From CAZDDW01 sp964480695 (GTDB lineage Bacteria > Patescibacteriota > Patescibacteriia > UBA9934 > CAZDDW01): a DNA stretch of 27,592 nucleotides. Below are positions 15,272 through 22,516 of this stretch, piece by piece. Position 1 is the stretch's first letter. Every line of letters begins with the position of its first letter. Both the position numbers and the translations under genes were made by a program. The notes under the pieces are model-generated. The model did no database searches. It was given only the letters and a program-made list of their open reading frames with translations, and had not been told where the DNA came from. Where the stretch lies: the NCBI GenBank assembly GCA_964480695.1, contig CAYZPO010000006.1, positions 1 to 27,592 of the forward strand, read 5' to 3'.

Positions 15272-15529
15272 TTAACTAAGTTTCTTGATTAAGCGCCATC
15301 GCTTGCCTTTAGCCATTGGACGACACTCTTCAAACATAACTTTATCACCTTCTTGCAATTCATTCTCAGCATCATGAACCTTATACTTCAAGCTGCGTAC
15401 GTAACGCTTGTGATACTTAGAATGGATTACTGTTCGGTCAACTCGAACCAAGGCAGTCTTATCCATCTTATTCGACACCACTACTCCGGTAAAACGTCGG
15501 CGAATTTTCTTTTGCTTATCTTCAGCCAT
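15272..15529 (-). CDS. rpsQ: Ribosomal protein S17 (uS17)
   Basis: 16S rRNA-binding OB-fold protein of the 30S subunit. With the ATG at 15529 it has 85 residues: MAEDKQKKIRRRFTGVVVSN, then the conserved KYHKRYVRSLKYKVHD and a C-terminus with EGDKVMFEECRPMAKGKRWR. The longer frame upstream runs through rpmC and is rejected. It is joined to both neighbours by one-base junctions. Confidence 0.97.
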   Translation of the reverse strand: MAEDKQKKIRRRFTGVVVSNKMDKTALVRVDRTVIHSKYHKRYVRSLKYKVHDAENELQEGDKVMFEECRPMAKGKRWRLIKKLS

Positions 15530-15530
15530 A

Positions 15531-15728
15531 TTACTTGGTTTCCTGCTCGAGTTGTCCCAAAGCAGTCTTAATTCGAGCAATTAACTTTTTGGTTTTACTA
15601 ACTTCATGAACCTGTTTAAGTTGATTCGAAGCTAGTTTAAACTTTAGTCCTCGAAGATTGTCTCGAGCTTCTACTAACAACTTTTCCAAGTCCTCTTTAG
15701 TTTTTCCTTGAAATTCTTTCATTTCCAT
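15531..15728 (-). CDS. rpmC: Ribosomal protein L29 (uL29)
   Basis: Two-helix protein near the exit tunnel where targeting factors dock. From the ATG at 15728 it has 65 residues (MEMKEFQGKTKEDLEKLLVE), containing the typical LRGLKFKLASNQL and KTKKLIARIKTAL. A second in-frame ATG lies two codons later. An AAGGA six bases before the start is one of the few Shine-Dalgarno-like sequences in this operon. Confidence 0.95.
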   Translation of the reverse strand: MEMKEFQGKTKEDLEKLLVEARDNLRGLKFKLASNQLKQVHEVSKTKKLIARIKTALGQLEQETK

Positions 15729-15729
15729 A

Positions 15730-16143
15730 TTAGTCCTTGGTGACAATCTTAGTTTTCATCGGCAGCTTGTGTGAAGCCAAACGCATTGCTTCCTGAGCCA
15801 CATCATCAGGCACACCATCAATCTCAAACATCACTGTACCTGGCCGAACTGGAACCATATAGTAATCAACTCCGCCTTTTCCTTTACCCATTGGCACCTC
15901 AGCTCCTTTAGCAGTTACTGGGTGATCAGGGAAAATACGAATCCAGATTGACCCACCACGTTTAACGTGACGAGTGATTGCTCGACGAGCAGCCTCAATT
16001 TGTCGTGAAGTTACCCAAGATTCAGTCGTGGCTTTCAGACCCATCTTACCAAAAGCTAAACGAGTCTTGCTTGAAGCAATCCGCTTACCACTGGCGCGGC
16101 CCTTGTGCCACTTGCGATGTTTCATTTTCTTAGGCATCAACAT
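15730..16143 (-). CDS. rplP: Ribosomal protein L16 (uL16)
   Basis: 50S protein that helps position tRNA near the peptidyl-transferase centre. The 137 residues start MLMPKKMKHRKWHKGRASG, the usual L16 opening, which favours the ATG at 16143 over the in-frame ATG at 16137. It contains RRAITRHVKRGGSIWIRIFPD and GKGKGGVDYYMVPVRPG. It starts two bases after the rpsC stop. Confidence 0.97.
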   Translation of the reverse strand: MLMPKKMKHRKWHKGRASGKRIASSKTRLAFGKMGLKATTESWVTSRQIEAARRAITRHVKRGGSIWIRIFPDHPVTAKGAEVPMGKGKGGVDYYMVPVRPGTVMFEIDGVPDDVAQEAMRLASHKLPMKTKIVTKD

Positions 16144-16145
16144 AA

Positions 16146-16805
16146 CTATTTCTTCTTTTCTTCTTTCTTTTCAAAAACTTCTCCTCGATTAATCCAAATC
16201 TTAATTCCGATCGTTCCGTAAGTAGTCCAGGCTCGAATTCGAGCAAAGTCAATATCTGCACGCAGATTGTGTAACGGAATACATCCTTGAGACAACTGTT
16301 CAGTTCGGGCAATATCAGCTCCATTCAAACGTCCAGCAACTGCAACCTTAACTCCCTTGCCTCCGGCTTTCATTACACGCTCAAGAGCCTGCTTCATGGC
16401 ACGGCGGAACGGCAAACGCTTCTCAATATCATCCCGGATCTGCTGTCCAACAATCGAAGCTGAAAGGGCTGGCTTAACTACTTCTTCAACGTTCAGATTT
16501 AAATTAAACTTTTTACCACGGAAATGGGTCCACATCAGTTTCTTTTTCAGATCTTCAATTCCAGCTCCTGAACGACCAATAATAAATCCTGGCTTAGCTG
16601 AATGAATAGTAACAGTCAAACTCTGAGTAGTGCGTTCAATTACAATACGGTCTACGGATGCATTTTTAAGTTTGTCCTGCAAGAAAGTACGAATCTTGTA
16701 ATCTTCTTCAAGCAATCGTGGGGTGTCCTTTTTAGAAAACCAATTCGAATCCCAACCACGCGTTGTGGGAATGCGGAATACCTTTGGGTGTACTTTCTGA
16801 GACAT
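16146..16805 (-). CDS. rpsC: Ribosomal protein S3 (uS3)
   Basis: Part of the mRNA entry channel of the 30S subunit. The 219 residues contain the KH domain with PGFIIGRSGAGIEDLKKKL and the C-terminal signature GVKVAVAGRLNGADIARTE, followed by RADIDFARIRAWTTYGTIGIKIWI. It ends in a short Glu/Lys tail. Length is normal; two bases separate it from rplV. Confidence 0.97.
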   Translation of the reverse strand: MSQKVHPKVFRIPTTRGWDSNWFSKKDTPRLLEEDYKIRTFLQDKLKNASVDRIVIERTTQSLTVTIHSAKPGFIIGRSGAGIEDLKKKLMWTHFRGKKFNLNLNVEEVVKPALSASIVGQQIRDDIEKRLPFRRAMKQALERVMKAGGKGVKVAVAGRLNGADIARTEQLSQGCIPLHNLRADIDFARIRAWTTYGTIGIKIWINRGEVFEKKEEKKK

Positions 16806-16807
16806 AA

Positions 16808-17302
16808 TTATTTCTTCTCGACTTTCTTAGTGGTTTTCTTGGCAGCTGGCTTTTTTGCCACTGGTTTCTTCGTACTTGTTTTCTTAACTACTTTCTTGGT
16901 TTCTTTCTTAGCTTCTTTTTTGACAGTTTTCTTTTCGGTTTTCTTCTCTTCTTTTGGTTCTTCAGTCTTTCCTTTCTCGGCTAGAGTAACAACGATATGA
17001 GTCGTTCGCTTACGAATCGGGGCCGCTCGGCCTCGAGCCCGTGCTTTCCATCGATGCAAGGTTGGGCCACCATCGGCAGTAATTGTCTTTACAAACAGTT
17101 TCTCTGATTTCAATTTAAAATTATGTTCAGCATTAGCCACAGCTGAGTTCAGTACCTTAAGCACTGGAACCGCTGCTGCTTTATTCATAAACTGGAGCTG
17201 CTGCTGAGCCTCAGCGATACTCATCCCGCGAACAACATCAACCACCAACCGTACCTTGCGCGGCGACATGCGAATATATTTTGCTTTAGCTGAAACTTCC
17301 AT
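16808..17302 (-). CDS. rplV: Ribosomal protein L22 (uL22) with long Lys-rich tail
   Basis: Lines the nascent-peptide exit tunnel. Residues 1-110 are a complete L22: RMSPRKVRLVVDVVRG, SAVANAEHNF, and the hairpin loop region RARGRAAPIRKRTTHI that reaches into the tunnel. Residues 111-164 form an added tail of Lys/Glu, then KKPVAKKPAAKK-type units. The same units occur in the S5 tail, and the two tails may share an origin by repeat expansion or conversion. The tail is probably disordered. Confidence 0.96.
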   Translation of the reverse strand: MEVSAKAKYIRMSPRKVRLVVDVVRGMSIAEAQQQLQFMNKAAAVPVLKVLNSAVANAEHNFKLKSEKLFVKTITADGGPTLHRWKARARGRAAPIRKRTTHIVVTLAEKGKTEEPKEEKKTEKKTVKKEAKKETKKVVKKTSTKKPVAKKPAAKKTTKKVEKK

Positions 17303-17304
17303 AT

Positions 17305-17580
17305 TTATTTCTGGCCTTTAGCCATCTTACCTCCGTGACTAATAAACTTACGGGTAGGAGCAAATTCACCTAACTTATGTCCAACCATATTTTCTACAAC
17401 ACGTACTGGAACATGAGTTCGACCATTATGAACACCAAAGGTAAACCCAACCATTTCTGGAGTAATACTTGAAGCTCGGGCCCAGGTCTTAATAACAGTA
17501 TTATCACCTTGCTTTAGGGCTTGAACTTTCTTTAATAGATTGGCGTCCACGTATGGACCTTTTTTCAAACTTCTAGACAT
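17305..17580 (-). CDS. rpsS: Ribosomal protein S19 (uS19)
   Basis: 30S head protein next to the A-site finger. The 91 residues start MSRSLKKGPYVDANLLKKV and contain the conserved VRVVENMVGHKLGEFAPTRKF. Length is normal. It is joined to rplB through TAATATG. Confidence 0.97.
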   Translation of the reverse strand: MSRSLKKGPYVDANLLKKVQALKQGDNTVIKTWARASSITPEMVGFTFGVHNGRTHVPVRVVENMVGHKLGEFAPTRKFISHGGKMAKGQK

Positions 17581-17581
17581 A

Positions 17582-18424
17582 TTATCGGCGTCGTTTCTTA
17601 CGTCGTTGCAAAATTAACTTATCAGATGATTTCTTTCGTCGGGTCTTCACACCTAAAGCTGGCTTACCAGTTGGGGTTTTCGGATGCTTCAATCCAATGG
17701 AAACATTACCTTCTCCACCTCCATGCGGGTGATCAACTGGGTTCATAGCTTTACCACGAACTGTTGGACGAATACCACGGTGACGCATTCTACCAGCCTT
17801 TCCCCAACGAATCAAACGTCGGTCTGGATTTGAGGTCTGACCAATGGTGGCCATACAACCTTTCGGAACCATGCGCACTTCTCCAGAAGGCAACTTCAAC
17901 GTAGCGTTCTTTCCTTCAACAGCCATAATCTGAGCCGTAGTTCCAGCCCCTCGTACTAACTGTCCACCTTTCCCGGGCTCTAGTTCAATATTATAAACCC
18001 CAATTCCTGGAGGAATATTGGCAATTGGGAAACGGTTACCAACTTTAATTTCACCTTTTTTCTGGGAACTCACAATAGTATCACCTTGCTTCAAACCAAT
18101 CGGAGCGATCATATAAGCCTTTTCACCGTCAGCATAATGCAACAAAGCGATACGGGCTCCGCGACCTGGATCATATTCGATTGCTGCTACCTTAGCTGGA
18201 ACATCAAACTTGCTTTGCTTATAATCAATCACTCGAACGTGTCGCTTAGCTCCGCCGCCACGATGACGAACCGTGATCTTACCCTGAGCGTTACGACCAG
18301 CCTGTTGCTTTCGTTTTTTCAAAAGTGATTTCTCTGGCTTCTTCTTTTTGGTGATATCAGAAAAGCTATCCACGCTTGAAATGCGTCGTCCAGGAGTAGT
18401 TGGTTTGTATCGTCGTACTGGCAT
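17582..18424 (-). CDS. rplB: Ribosomal protein L2 (uL2)
   Basis: Highly conserved 50S protein needed for subunit joining and peptidyl transfer. The 280 residues include the RNA-binding domain with RHRGGGAKRHVRVIDYKQ and the C-terminal signature AMNPVDHPHGGGEGNVSIG; the essential His of HPHGGGEG is present. The C-terminus is Lys/Arg-rich. It starts five bases after rplW. Confidence 0.98.
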   Translation of the reverse strand: MPVRRYKPTTPGRRISSVDSFSDITKKKKPEKSLLKKRKQQAGRNAQGKITVRHRGGGAKRHVRVIDYKQSKFDVPAKVAAIEYDPGRGARIALLHYADGEKAYMIAPIGLKQGDTIVSSQKKGEIKVGNRFPIANIPPGIGVYNIELEPGKGGQLVRGAGTTAQIMAVEGKNATLKLPSGEVRMVPKGCMATIGQTSNPDRRLIRWGKAGRMRHRGIRPTVRGKAMNPVDHPHGGGEGNVSIGLKHPKTPTGKPALGVKTRRKKSSDKLILQRRKKRRR

Positions 18425-18429
18425 AATGT

Positions 18430-18873
18430 TTAAACTCCTTCGTAGACATCAATCTTAGATCCCTTAGGCAAAGTCACGATTGCTTTTTTCCAGTTCTTGC
18501 GTTTTCCACGAACCCGGCCAAAACGAACTCGCTTTCCAGCGTAATTCTGAACGTTGACTCGAACCGGAGTAACTCCATACATCTCTTTCACAGCATTTCG
18601 AATGGCTACCTGATTGGCCTTTCGATTCACCACGAAAACATACTGATTGGCGTCAGCCAAAATAGCTGTTTTCTCTGTGATGTACGGTTTAATAATAATC
18701 GCGTCCGTTGCCTCAGAGATCGAAGCCTTAAACTTTGGACTGGTTTTTTTATTTTCTTGTTTTTTTATTTTCTTAGTTTCTTTTTTCCCAACTTCAACCG
18801 GCTTCTCCTGCTTAGGAGCTCGTTCTAGTGCGTCTTCTTTATCTTTCTTTTTCTTGAAAATATTAAGCGCCAT
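18430..18873 (-). CDS. rplW: Ribosomal protein L23 (uL23) with basic N-terminal extension
   Basis: Exit-tunnel protein that docks trigger factor and SRP. The core (about 58-147) contains IIKPYITEKTAILADANQYVFVV and the C-terminal basic loop with KRVRFGRVRGKRKNWKKAIV. Residues 1-57 form a Lys/Glu-rich extension absent from E. coli L23, making the total 147 against about 100. Its ATG lies 11 bases inside rplD, so the two genes overlap in different frames. Confidence 0.95.
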   Translation of the reverse strand: MALNIFKKKKDKEDALERAPKQEKPVEVGKKETKKIKKQENKKTSPKFKASISEATDAIIIKPYITEKTAILADANQYVFVVNRKANQVAIRNAVKEMYGVTPVRVNVQNYAGKRVRFGRVRGKRKNWKKAIVTLPKGSKIDVYEGV

Positions 18874-19495
18874 AGGTCTTGGTCAAAGTTTCTACTGCAT
18901 CTTTGGAAATCAGAACATATTCGTGACTTAACACATCAACCACATTCAAACTAGCAGCTCCGATCATATCTACCTTAGGAACATTACGAGCAGCTCGCTG
19001 AGTATCTTTCGCCTCAGCATCAGTTACGACCAAAGTCTTTTTTCCAGATACTGGCAACTTCTCATAAACACTAACAAAAGCTTTTGTCTTAAGTTCTGGA
19101 AGTTTCAAAGTATCAATCACGATAAATCGCTCGGCTTTTACTTTATCACTCAAGGTCATAGCCAAAGCCTTACGTTTAGCTTTCTTATTCACCTGCTTAG
19201 AAAAATTACGATCTTTGCTTGGTCCAAAAGTAACTCCACCACCCTTCCAAAGAGGAGAACGGGTAGAACCGGCTCGGGCTCGTCCAGTACCTTTCTGTCG
19301 CCAAGGCTTGCGTCCACCACCACGAACCTCACTCCGGTCCTTAGCATGGGCAATCGCCTCACGAGCATTAGCTTGCTGAGCTACAACTACTTCATGAATC
19401 AAGGCTGGGTTAGCTTCCACTTCAAACAACTTAGCGACCAAATCAACATCACCGACGGTCTCACCTTTCTGATTGTATACTTTTACCTTAGCCAT
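18863..19495 (-). CDS. rplD: Ribosomal protein L4 (uL4)
   Basis: 50S assembly protein whose loop lines the exit tunnel. From the ATG at 19495 it has 210 residues: MAKVKVYNQKGETVGDVDL, then the conserved loop RGGGRKPWRQKGTGRARAGS with SPLWKGGGVTFGP. In E. coli L4 represses its own S10 operon; a structured region lies upstream of rplC here, but a link is only a guess. It overlaps rplW by 11 bases. Confidence 0.97.
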   Translation of the reverse strand: MAKVKVYNQKGETVGDVDLVAKLFEVEANPALIHEVVVAQQANAREAIAHAKDRSEVRGGGRKPWRQKGTGRARAGSTRSPLWKGGGVTFGPSKDRNFSKQVNKKAKRKALAMTLSDKVKAERFIVIDTLKLPELKTKAFVSVYEKLPVSGKKTLVVTDAEAKDTQRAARNVPKVDMIGAASLNVVDVLSHEYVLISKDAVETLTKTYGA

Positions 19496-19496
19496 A

Positions 19497-20129
19497 TTAA
19501 TTTCCCCAAACGTTCTTACCAGCACGTTCACGAATCAGAATCAATGAATTACGGGCTCCGGGAACAGCACCTTTAATCGCCAGCATGTTGTTCTTAGCAT
19601 CAATGGCCACAACTTCCAAATTCTTAACCGTAACTCGTTCACCACCCATGCGTCCGCCCATACGCTTTCCTTTTAACACACGCTGTGGACCCTGAGCTCC
19701 GATCGAACCAGGCATACGCAACTGATCTTTGTGTCCGTGAGAAGCTGGGCTACCGTGGAAACCATGACGCTTAACAACACCTTGGAAACCTTTTCCCTTT
19801 GACTCCCCAATCACATCAACCTTATCACCTTCAACAAAAGTCGAGACGTCAATCTTATCACCCTGTTTCAGTTCAGTTTCATTAACCCGAAACTCACGTG
19901 TCACAACTACTGGATCGGCCTTGTACTTTTTAGCCTGCCCTTGCTGTGGTTTAACGGCTTGTTTGGCCTTTCCAAAACCGACCTGAACTGCACTGTAACC
20001 ATCTTTCTCTTCAGTCATAACATCAGTCACAGTACACGGACCAGCCTGAATCAAGGTTACCGGAATTACGGTACCGTCGTCCTTGAAAATCTGACTCATC
20101 TCTTGTTTTTTGCCGATAATGAATTTCAT
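19497..20129 (-). CDS. rplC: Ribosomal protein L3 (uL3)
   Basis: Initiator of 50S assembly. The 210 residues start MKFIIGKKQEMSQIFKDDGT and contain the conserved KGKGFQGVVKRHGF, followed by MPGSIGAQG and GKRMGGRMG. It opens the long ribosomal-protein run after a 221-base structured gap. AGGAG lies 12 bases before the ATG, one of the clear Shine-Dalgarno sequences here, and its flank can pair with the arm of an upstream hairpin. Confidence 0.97.
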   Translation of the reverse strand: MKFIIGKKQEMSQIFKDDGTVIPVTLIQAGPCTVTDVMTEEKDGYSAVQVGFGKAKQAVKPQQGQAKKYKADPVVVTREFRVNETELKQGDKIDVSTFVEGDKVDVIGESKGKGFQGVVKRHGFHGSPASHGHKDQLRMPGSIGAQGPQRVLKGKRMGGRMGGERVTVKNLEVVAIDAKNNMLAIKGAVPGARNSLILIRERAGKNVWGN

Positions 20130-20350
20130 ATTTTGTTCTGACTCCTAAATAACACAAAAGTCAGAAGTTGTTCTACAAGCCAAAGCTTACAAAACAGCTT
20201 CTGACCCCATGACACTCACGGGTTGTTTATTCATTCTTGTAACTTAGTCTCCTACCTAACCTAGCAAAGCTACAGGGAGGTTTTCGCCGCTATCACCTTG
20301 AGACACGCGATCTTTCTCCTTGGTTCACTGATTAGTGCTTCCAAAAGGAA
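20130..20350 (-). promoter_or_regulatory. Structured intercistronic leader between rpsJ and rplC
   Basis: This 221-base gap lies in an operon whose other gaps are 1-5 bases. On the minus strand it shows in order: a CACT/AGTG hairpin (20326-20337); a G-rich block with GGTGATAGCGGCGAAAACC; a TAGC-TTT-GCTA hairpin (20262-20272); CCCGTG/CATGGG around AGTGT (20206-20222); and a long hairpin (20160-20205). That last one has a perfect 8-bp base (GTCAGAAG/CTTCTGAC), a G-U-rich upper stem and a TTTG loop, followed by TTTTGTGTT. The 3' arm TTCTGAC can instead pair with GTCAGAA at 20136-20142, next to the rplC Shine-Dalgarno sequence. This looks like a cis-acting regulatory RNA for rplC and the genes after it. 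I know no matching named family. Confidence 0.6.
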
Positions 20351-20680
20351 TTACATCTTAATCTCCACATCTACTCCGGCCGGAAGATTCAAACTCATGA
20401 GCGAGTCAATCGTTTTTTCTGAAGGCTCCAGAATATCGATTAAACGTTTGTGTACGCGCATCTCGTACTGCTCACGGCTGGTCTTATGAACAAAAGTAGA
20501 TTTGTTGACCGTATATTTTCTTTTTTCAGTTGGCAACGGGACAGGACCTAGGATCTTAGCTCCGGTACGCTCCGCAGTCTTAATAATCGTCTGCGTAGCT
20601 TGGTCAATGATCTCGTGATCATGGGCTCGGATCTTAATCCGGAAGCGCTGCTTCACTTCAGTTTTGGTTTTTTCTGGCAC
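20351..20680 (-). CDS. rpsJ: Ribosomal protein S10 (uS10), GTG start
   Basis: 30S head protein, also known as NusE in antitermination. The core RFRIKIRAHDHEIIDQATQ, the loop region with GPVPLPTEKRKYTVNKS and the end NLPAGVDVEIKM are typical. No ATG precedes the core. GTG at 20680 gives 109 residues; a second GTG at 20656 gives 101 residues beginning like E. coli S10 and is nearly as likely. A longer frame from a TTG runs into the hairpin at 20708-20730 and is not credible. No Shine-Dalgarno sequence precedes either GTG. Confidence 0.93.
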   Translation of the reverse strand: MPEKTKTEVKQRFRIKIRAHDHEIIDQATQTIIKTAERTGAKILGPVPLPTEKRKYTVNKSTFVHKTSREQYEMRVHKRLIDILEPSEKTIDSLMSLNLPAGVDVEIKM

Positions 20681-20707
20681 AAGTTTGCAAGAAAGAGCAA
20701 AGTCGAA

Positions 20708-20730
20708 GGAGGCGAGCAAAGCTCGCCTCC
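20708..20730 (-). promoter_or_regulatory. Perfect 10-bp hairpin between tuf and rpsJ
   Basis: GGAGGCGAGC and GCTCGCCTCC pair perfectly around TTT, starting eight bases after the tuf stop and ending about 28 bases before the rpsJ GTG. It is followed by TTCGACTTTGC, which is not a T tract, so it is a poor terminator. It more likely stabilises or processes the tuf message, or lowers rpsJ expression. The GGAGG in its stem would be hidden from the ribosome. Confidence 0.65.
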
Positions 20731-20737
20731 AGCGATT

Positions 20738-21925
20738 TTAATTAATAATTTTAGTTACCACACCAGCTCCAACAGTTCGTCCACCTTCGCGAATAGCGAA
20801 GCGCTGCTTTTCTTCAAGAGCAATTGGCTGAATCAATTTAACTGTGGCATTAACTTCATCTCCAGGCATAACCATTTCTACACCATCAGGCAAGGTGACC
20901 TCACCGGTAACGTCCGTGGTTCGGATGTAGAACTGTGGCTTATAACCTTTGAAGAACGGCTTATGTCGTCCACCCTCTTCTTTGGTCAAAGCGTAAAGCT
21001 GAACTTCAAATTCAGTATGCGGGCTAACTGTTCCAGGCTTAGCCAAAACCTGTCCGCGTTCAACTTCATCTTTCTTAGTCCCTCGAAGCAGAACACCGGC
21101 ATTATCACCAGCCATTCCCTTATCAAGTGACTTGTTGAACATCTCAACTCCAGTAACAGTAGTTTTAGTAGTGTCTTTCAAACCAACCATTTCAATCTCA
21201 TCACCTACGTTAACGACTCCACGCTCGATACGACCAGTAACTACAGTTCCGCGTCCTTCAATTGAGAAGACGTCCTCGATTGGCATTAAGAAATCCTTAT
21301 CAGTGTCCCGCTCTGGCTGTGGTACGTATGAATCAAGAGCCTCAAGCAATTCCTTAATTGACTTGTTGGCTTCCTCATCATCACCGTTTTCCAAAGCTTT
21401 CAAAGCTGAGCCACGAATAATTGGCGTGTCATCACCTGGGAACTCGTATTTCTTTAACAGATCACGAATTTCTTCCTCAACCAGGTCAACCAACTCTGGA
21501 TCATCCACCTGGTCAACTTTATTCATGTAAACAACGATGGCAGGAACACCAACCTGACGGGCAAGCAAAATGTGCTCACGAGTCTGTGGCATTGGACCAT
21601 CAGCGGCTGAAACAACTAAAATAGCCCCGTCCATCTGGGCGGCACCAGTAATCATGTTTTTAACGTAGTCAGCGTGTCCTGGACAGTCAACGTGAGCATA
21701 GTGACGATTATCCGTCTCATACTCAACGTGAGCAGTAGCAATAGTAATTCCACGCTCGCGCTCCTCAGGAGCCTTGTCAATTTGGTCAAAGGCTTTAGCC
21801 TGACCATGACCCTGTTTGGCAGCATACTGAGTAATAGCTGCAGTTAGGGTGGTTTTACCGTGATCAACGTGGCCAATTGTACCCACGTTTACATGGTCTT
21901 TTGATCGGTCAAATGTTTCGGCCAT
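20738..21925 (-). CDS. tuf: Elongation factor Tu
   Basis: GTPase that delivers aminoacyl-tRNA to the ribosome. The 395 residues contain GHVDHGKTTL (P-loop), RERGITIATAHVEYE (switch I region), DCPGHADYV, NKVD and the SALKAL element, followed by domains 2 and 3 ending VGAGVVTKIIN. Length and motifs are fully normal. It has its own promoter (21987-22015) and a roughly 60-base leader, and is followed by rpsJ. It is separated from fusA by the GC-rich island and a small gene, unlike the usual fusA-tuf neighbourhood. Confidence 0.98.
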   Translation of the reverse strand: MAETFDRSKDHVNVGTIGHVDHGKTTLTAAITQYAAKQGHGQAKAFDQIDKAPEERERGITIATAHVEYETDNRHYAHVDCPGHADYVKNMITGAAQMDGAILVVSAADGPMPQTREHILLARQVGVPAIVVYMNKVDQVDDPELVDLVEEEIRDLLKKYEFPGDDTPIIRGSALKALENGDDEEANKSIKELLEALDSYVPQPERDTDKDFLMPIEDVFSIEGRGTVVTGRIERGVVNVGDEIEMVGLKDTTKTTVTGVEMFNKSLDKGMAGDNAGVLLRGTKKDEVERGQVLAKPGTVSPHTEFEVQLYALTKEEGGRHKPFFKGYKPQFYIRTTDVTGEVTLPDGVEMVMPGDEVNATVKLIQPIALEEKQRFAIREGGRTVGAGVVTKIIN

Positions 21926-21959
21926 AAATTTGGCTAAAAGTAGTGATTAATTCTATTAA

Positions 21960-22015
21960 ATTACCTGCTTTGGTAATGCGGCGAGTATAATACCAAATAA
22001 CTTAAAATAATGCAA
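21960..22015 (-). promoter_or_regulatory. Promoter and leader hairpin of tuf
   Basis: TTGCAT (22010-22015), a 17-base spacer and TATTAT (21987-21992) make a strong promoter. Transcription should start near 21980. The leader then contains ATTACC-AAAGCA-GGTAAT (21960-21977), a 6-bp hairpin close to the 5' end that may stabilise the message. No Shine-Dalgarno sequence precedes the tuf ATG. Confidence 0.6.
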
Positions 22016-22043
22016 GTCCTTTGTCCCTCCTTTATTCAGCTTG

Positions 22044-22361
22044 TTATTCGACTGGTTCTAGATAGAATTGTTCATCTGGTTCGTCCTTGGGCTCGTCAGG
22101 GGATTCTTGGCTAAAATTAGCTTCGATATCTTCAATCGCTGGTGATTCTGGCGGTAACTCGTCCATCCACTCTTCTTTCTGAGCTAATTCATCCATAAAT
22201 TCCTCTGGTGAGAACGGTTCTAACATCCCAGCATCAGCTAACAACAATTCGTAATCATCCAAATCCATGACTACACATGCTTTTTCCCCCTCAGAGTCCG
22301 TGACCACGAGCTTATCTCCGGTCATCCGGACCAAGTCCAAAATACGCTTAAAGTTGTTCAT
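22044..22361 (-). CDS. Small acidic protein with Phd/YefM-like N-terminus
   Basis: This 105-residue protein has two parts. Residues 1-42 (KRILDLVRMTGDKLVVTD.. and ..ACVVMDLDDYELLL) resemble the beta-hairpin and helix pattern of Phd/YefM antitoxin N-termini. Residues 45-105 are an acidic, Pro/Glu/Asp-rich, probably disordered tail. No toxin gene is next to it. It lies upstream of tuf with its own promoter, but the tuf promoter begins only 29 bases after its stop, so it may be read into tuf. A role as a regulator of this promoter region is possible but unproven. Confidence 0.7.
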   Translation of the reverse strand: MNNFKRILDLVRMTGDKLVVTDSEGEKACVVMDLDDYELLLADAGMLEPFSPEEFMDELAQKEEWMDELPPESPAIEDIEANFSQESPDEPKDEPDEQFYLEPVE

Positions 22362-22384
22362 AAGTTGATAGTTTAAGTGGGGTT

Positions 22385-22413
22385 ATCTTAGGGGGAAAGA
22401 ACAGTGGTGTCAA
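22385..22413 (-). promoter_or_regulatory. Promoter of the 105-codon gene upstream of tuf
   Basis: TTGACA (22408-22413), 17-base spacer, TAAGAT (22385-22390) on the minus strand. The perfect -35 and ideal spacing make this a good candidate. The leader would be about 15-20 bases, without a clear Shine-Dalgarno sequence. Confidence 0.6.
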
Positions 22414-22456
22414 GTAGGTTTTTAGGTTTGGGTTTAGGGTTGGAAAATGAAAGAAC

Positions 22457-22503
22457 CCCTGTCCCAGCGAACATGACACGTGACGTCATGCTGCTGGGCA
22501 GGG
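22457..22503 (-). terminator. Terminator-like hairpin closing the GC-rich island
   Basis: On the minus strand CCCTGCCCAGC pairs with GCTGGGACAGGG (one bulged A). Inside the stem ATGAC pairs with GTCAT around GTCACGT. The tail is GGTTCTTTCATTTTCC, a moderate T tract. It lies 85 bases after the stop of the GC-rich gene and marks the return to A/T-rich host DNA. Confidence 0.6.
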
Positions 22504-22516
22504 ATTCAAGGGAAGA

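Noticed and set aside
20130..20350. Known riboswitch or RNase P, SRP or tmRNA gene in the rpsJ-rplC gap
   Set aside because: None of the conserved core motifs of these RNAs could be found by eye; kept as an unassigned structured leader.
21955..22015. TTG-initiated 19-codon frame after an AAGGAGG sequence upstream of tuf
   Set aside because: The TTG is part of the tuf -35 box, so the promoter explanation is stronger; the AAGGAGG has no better start behind it.
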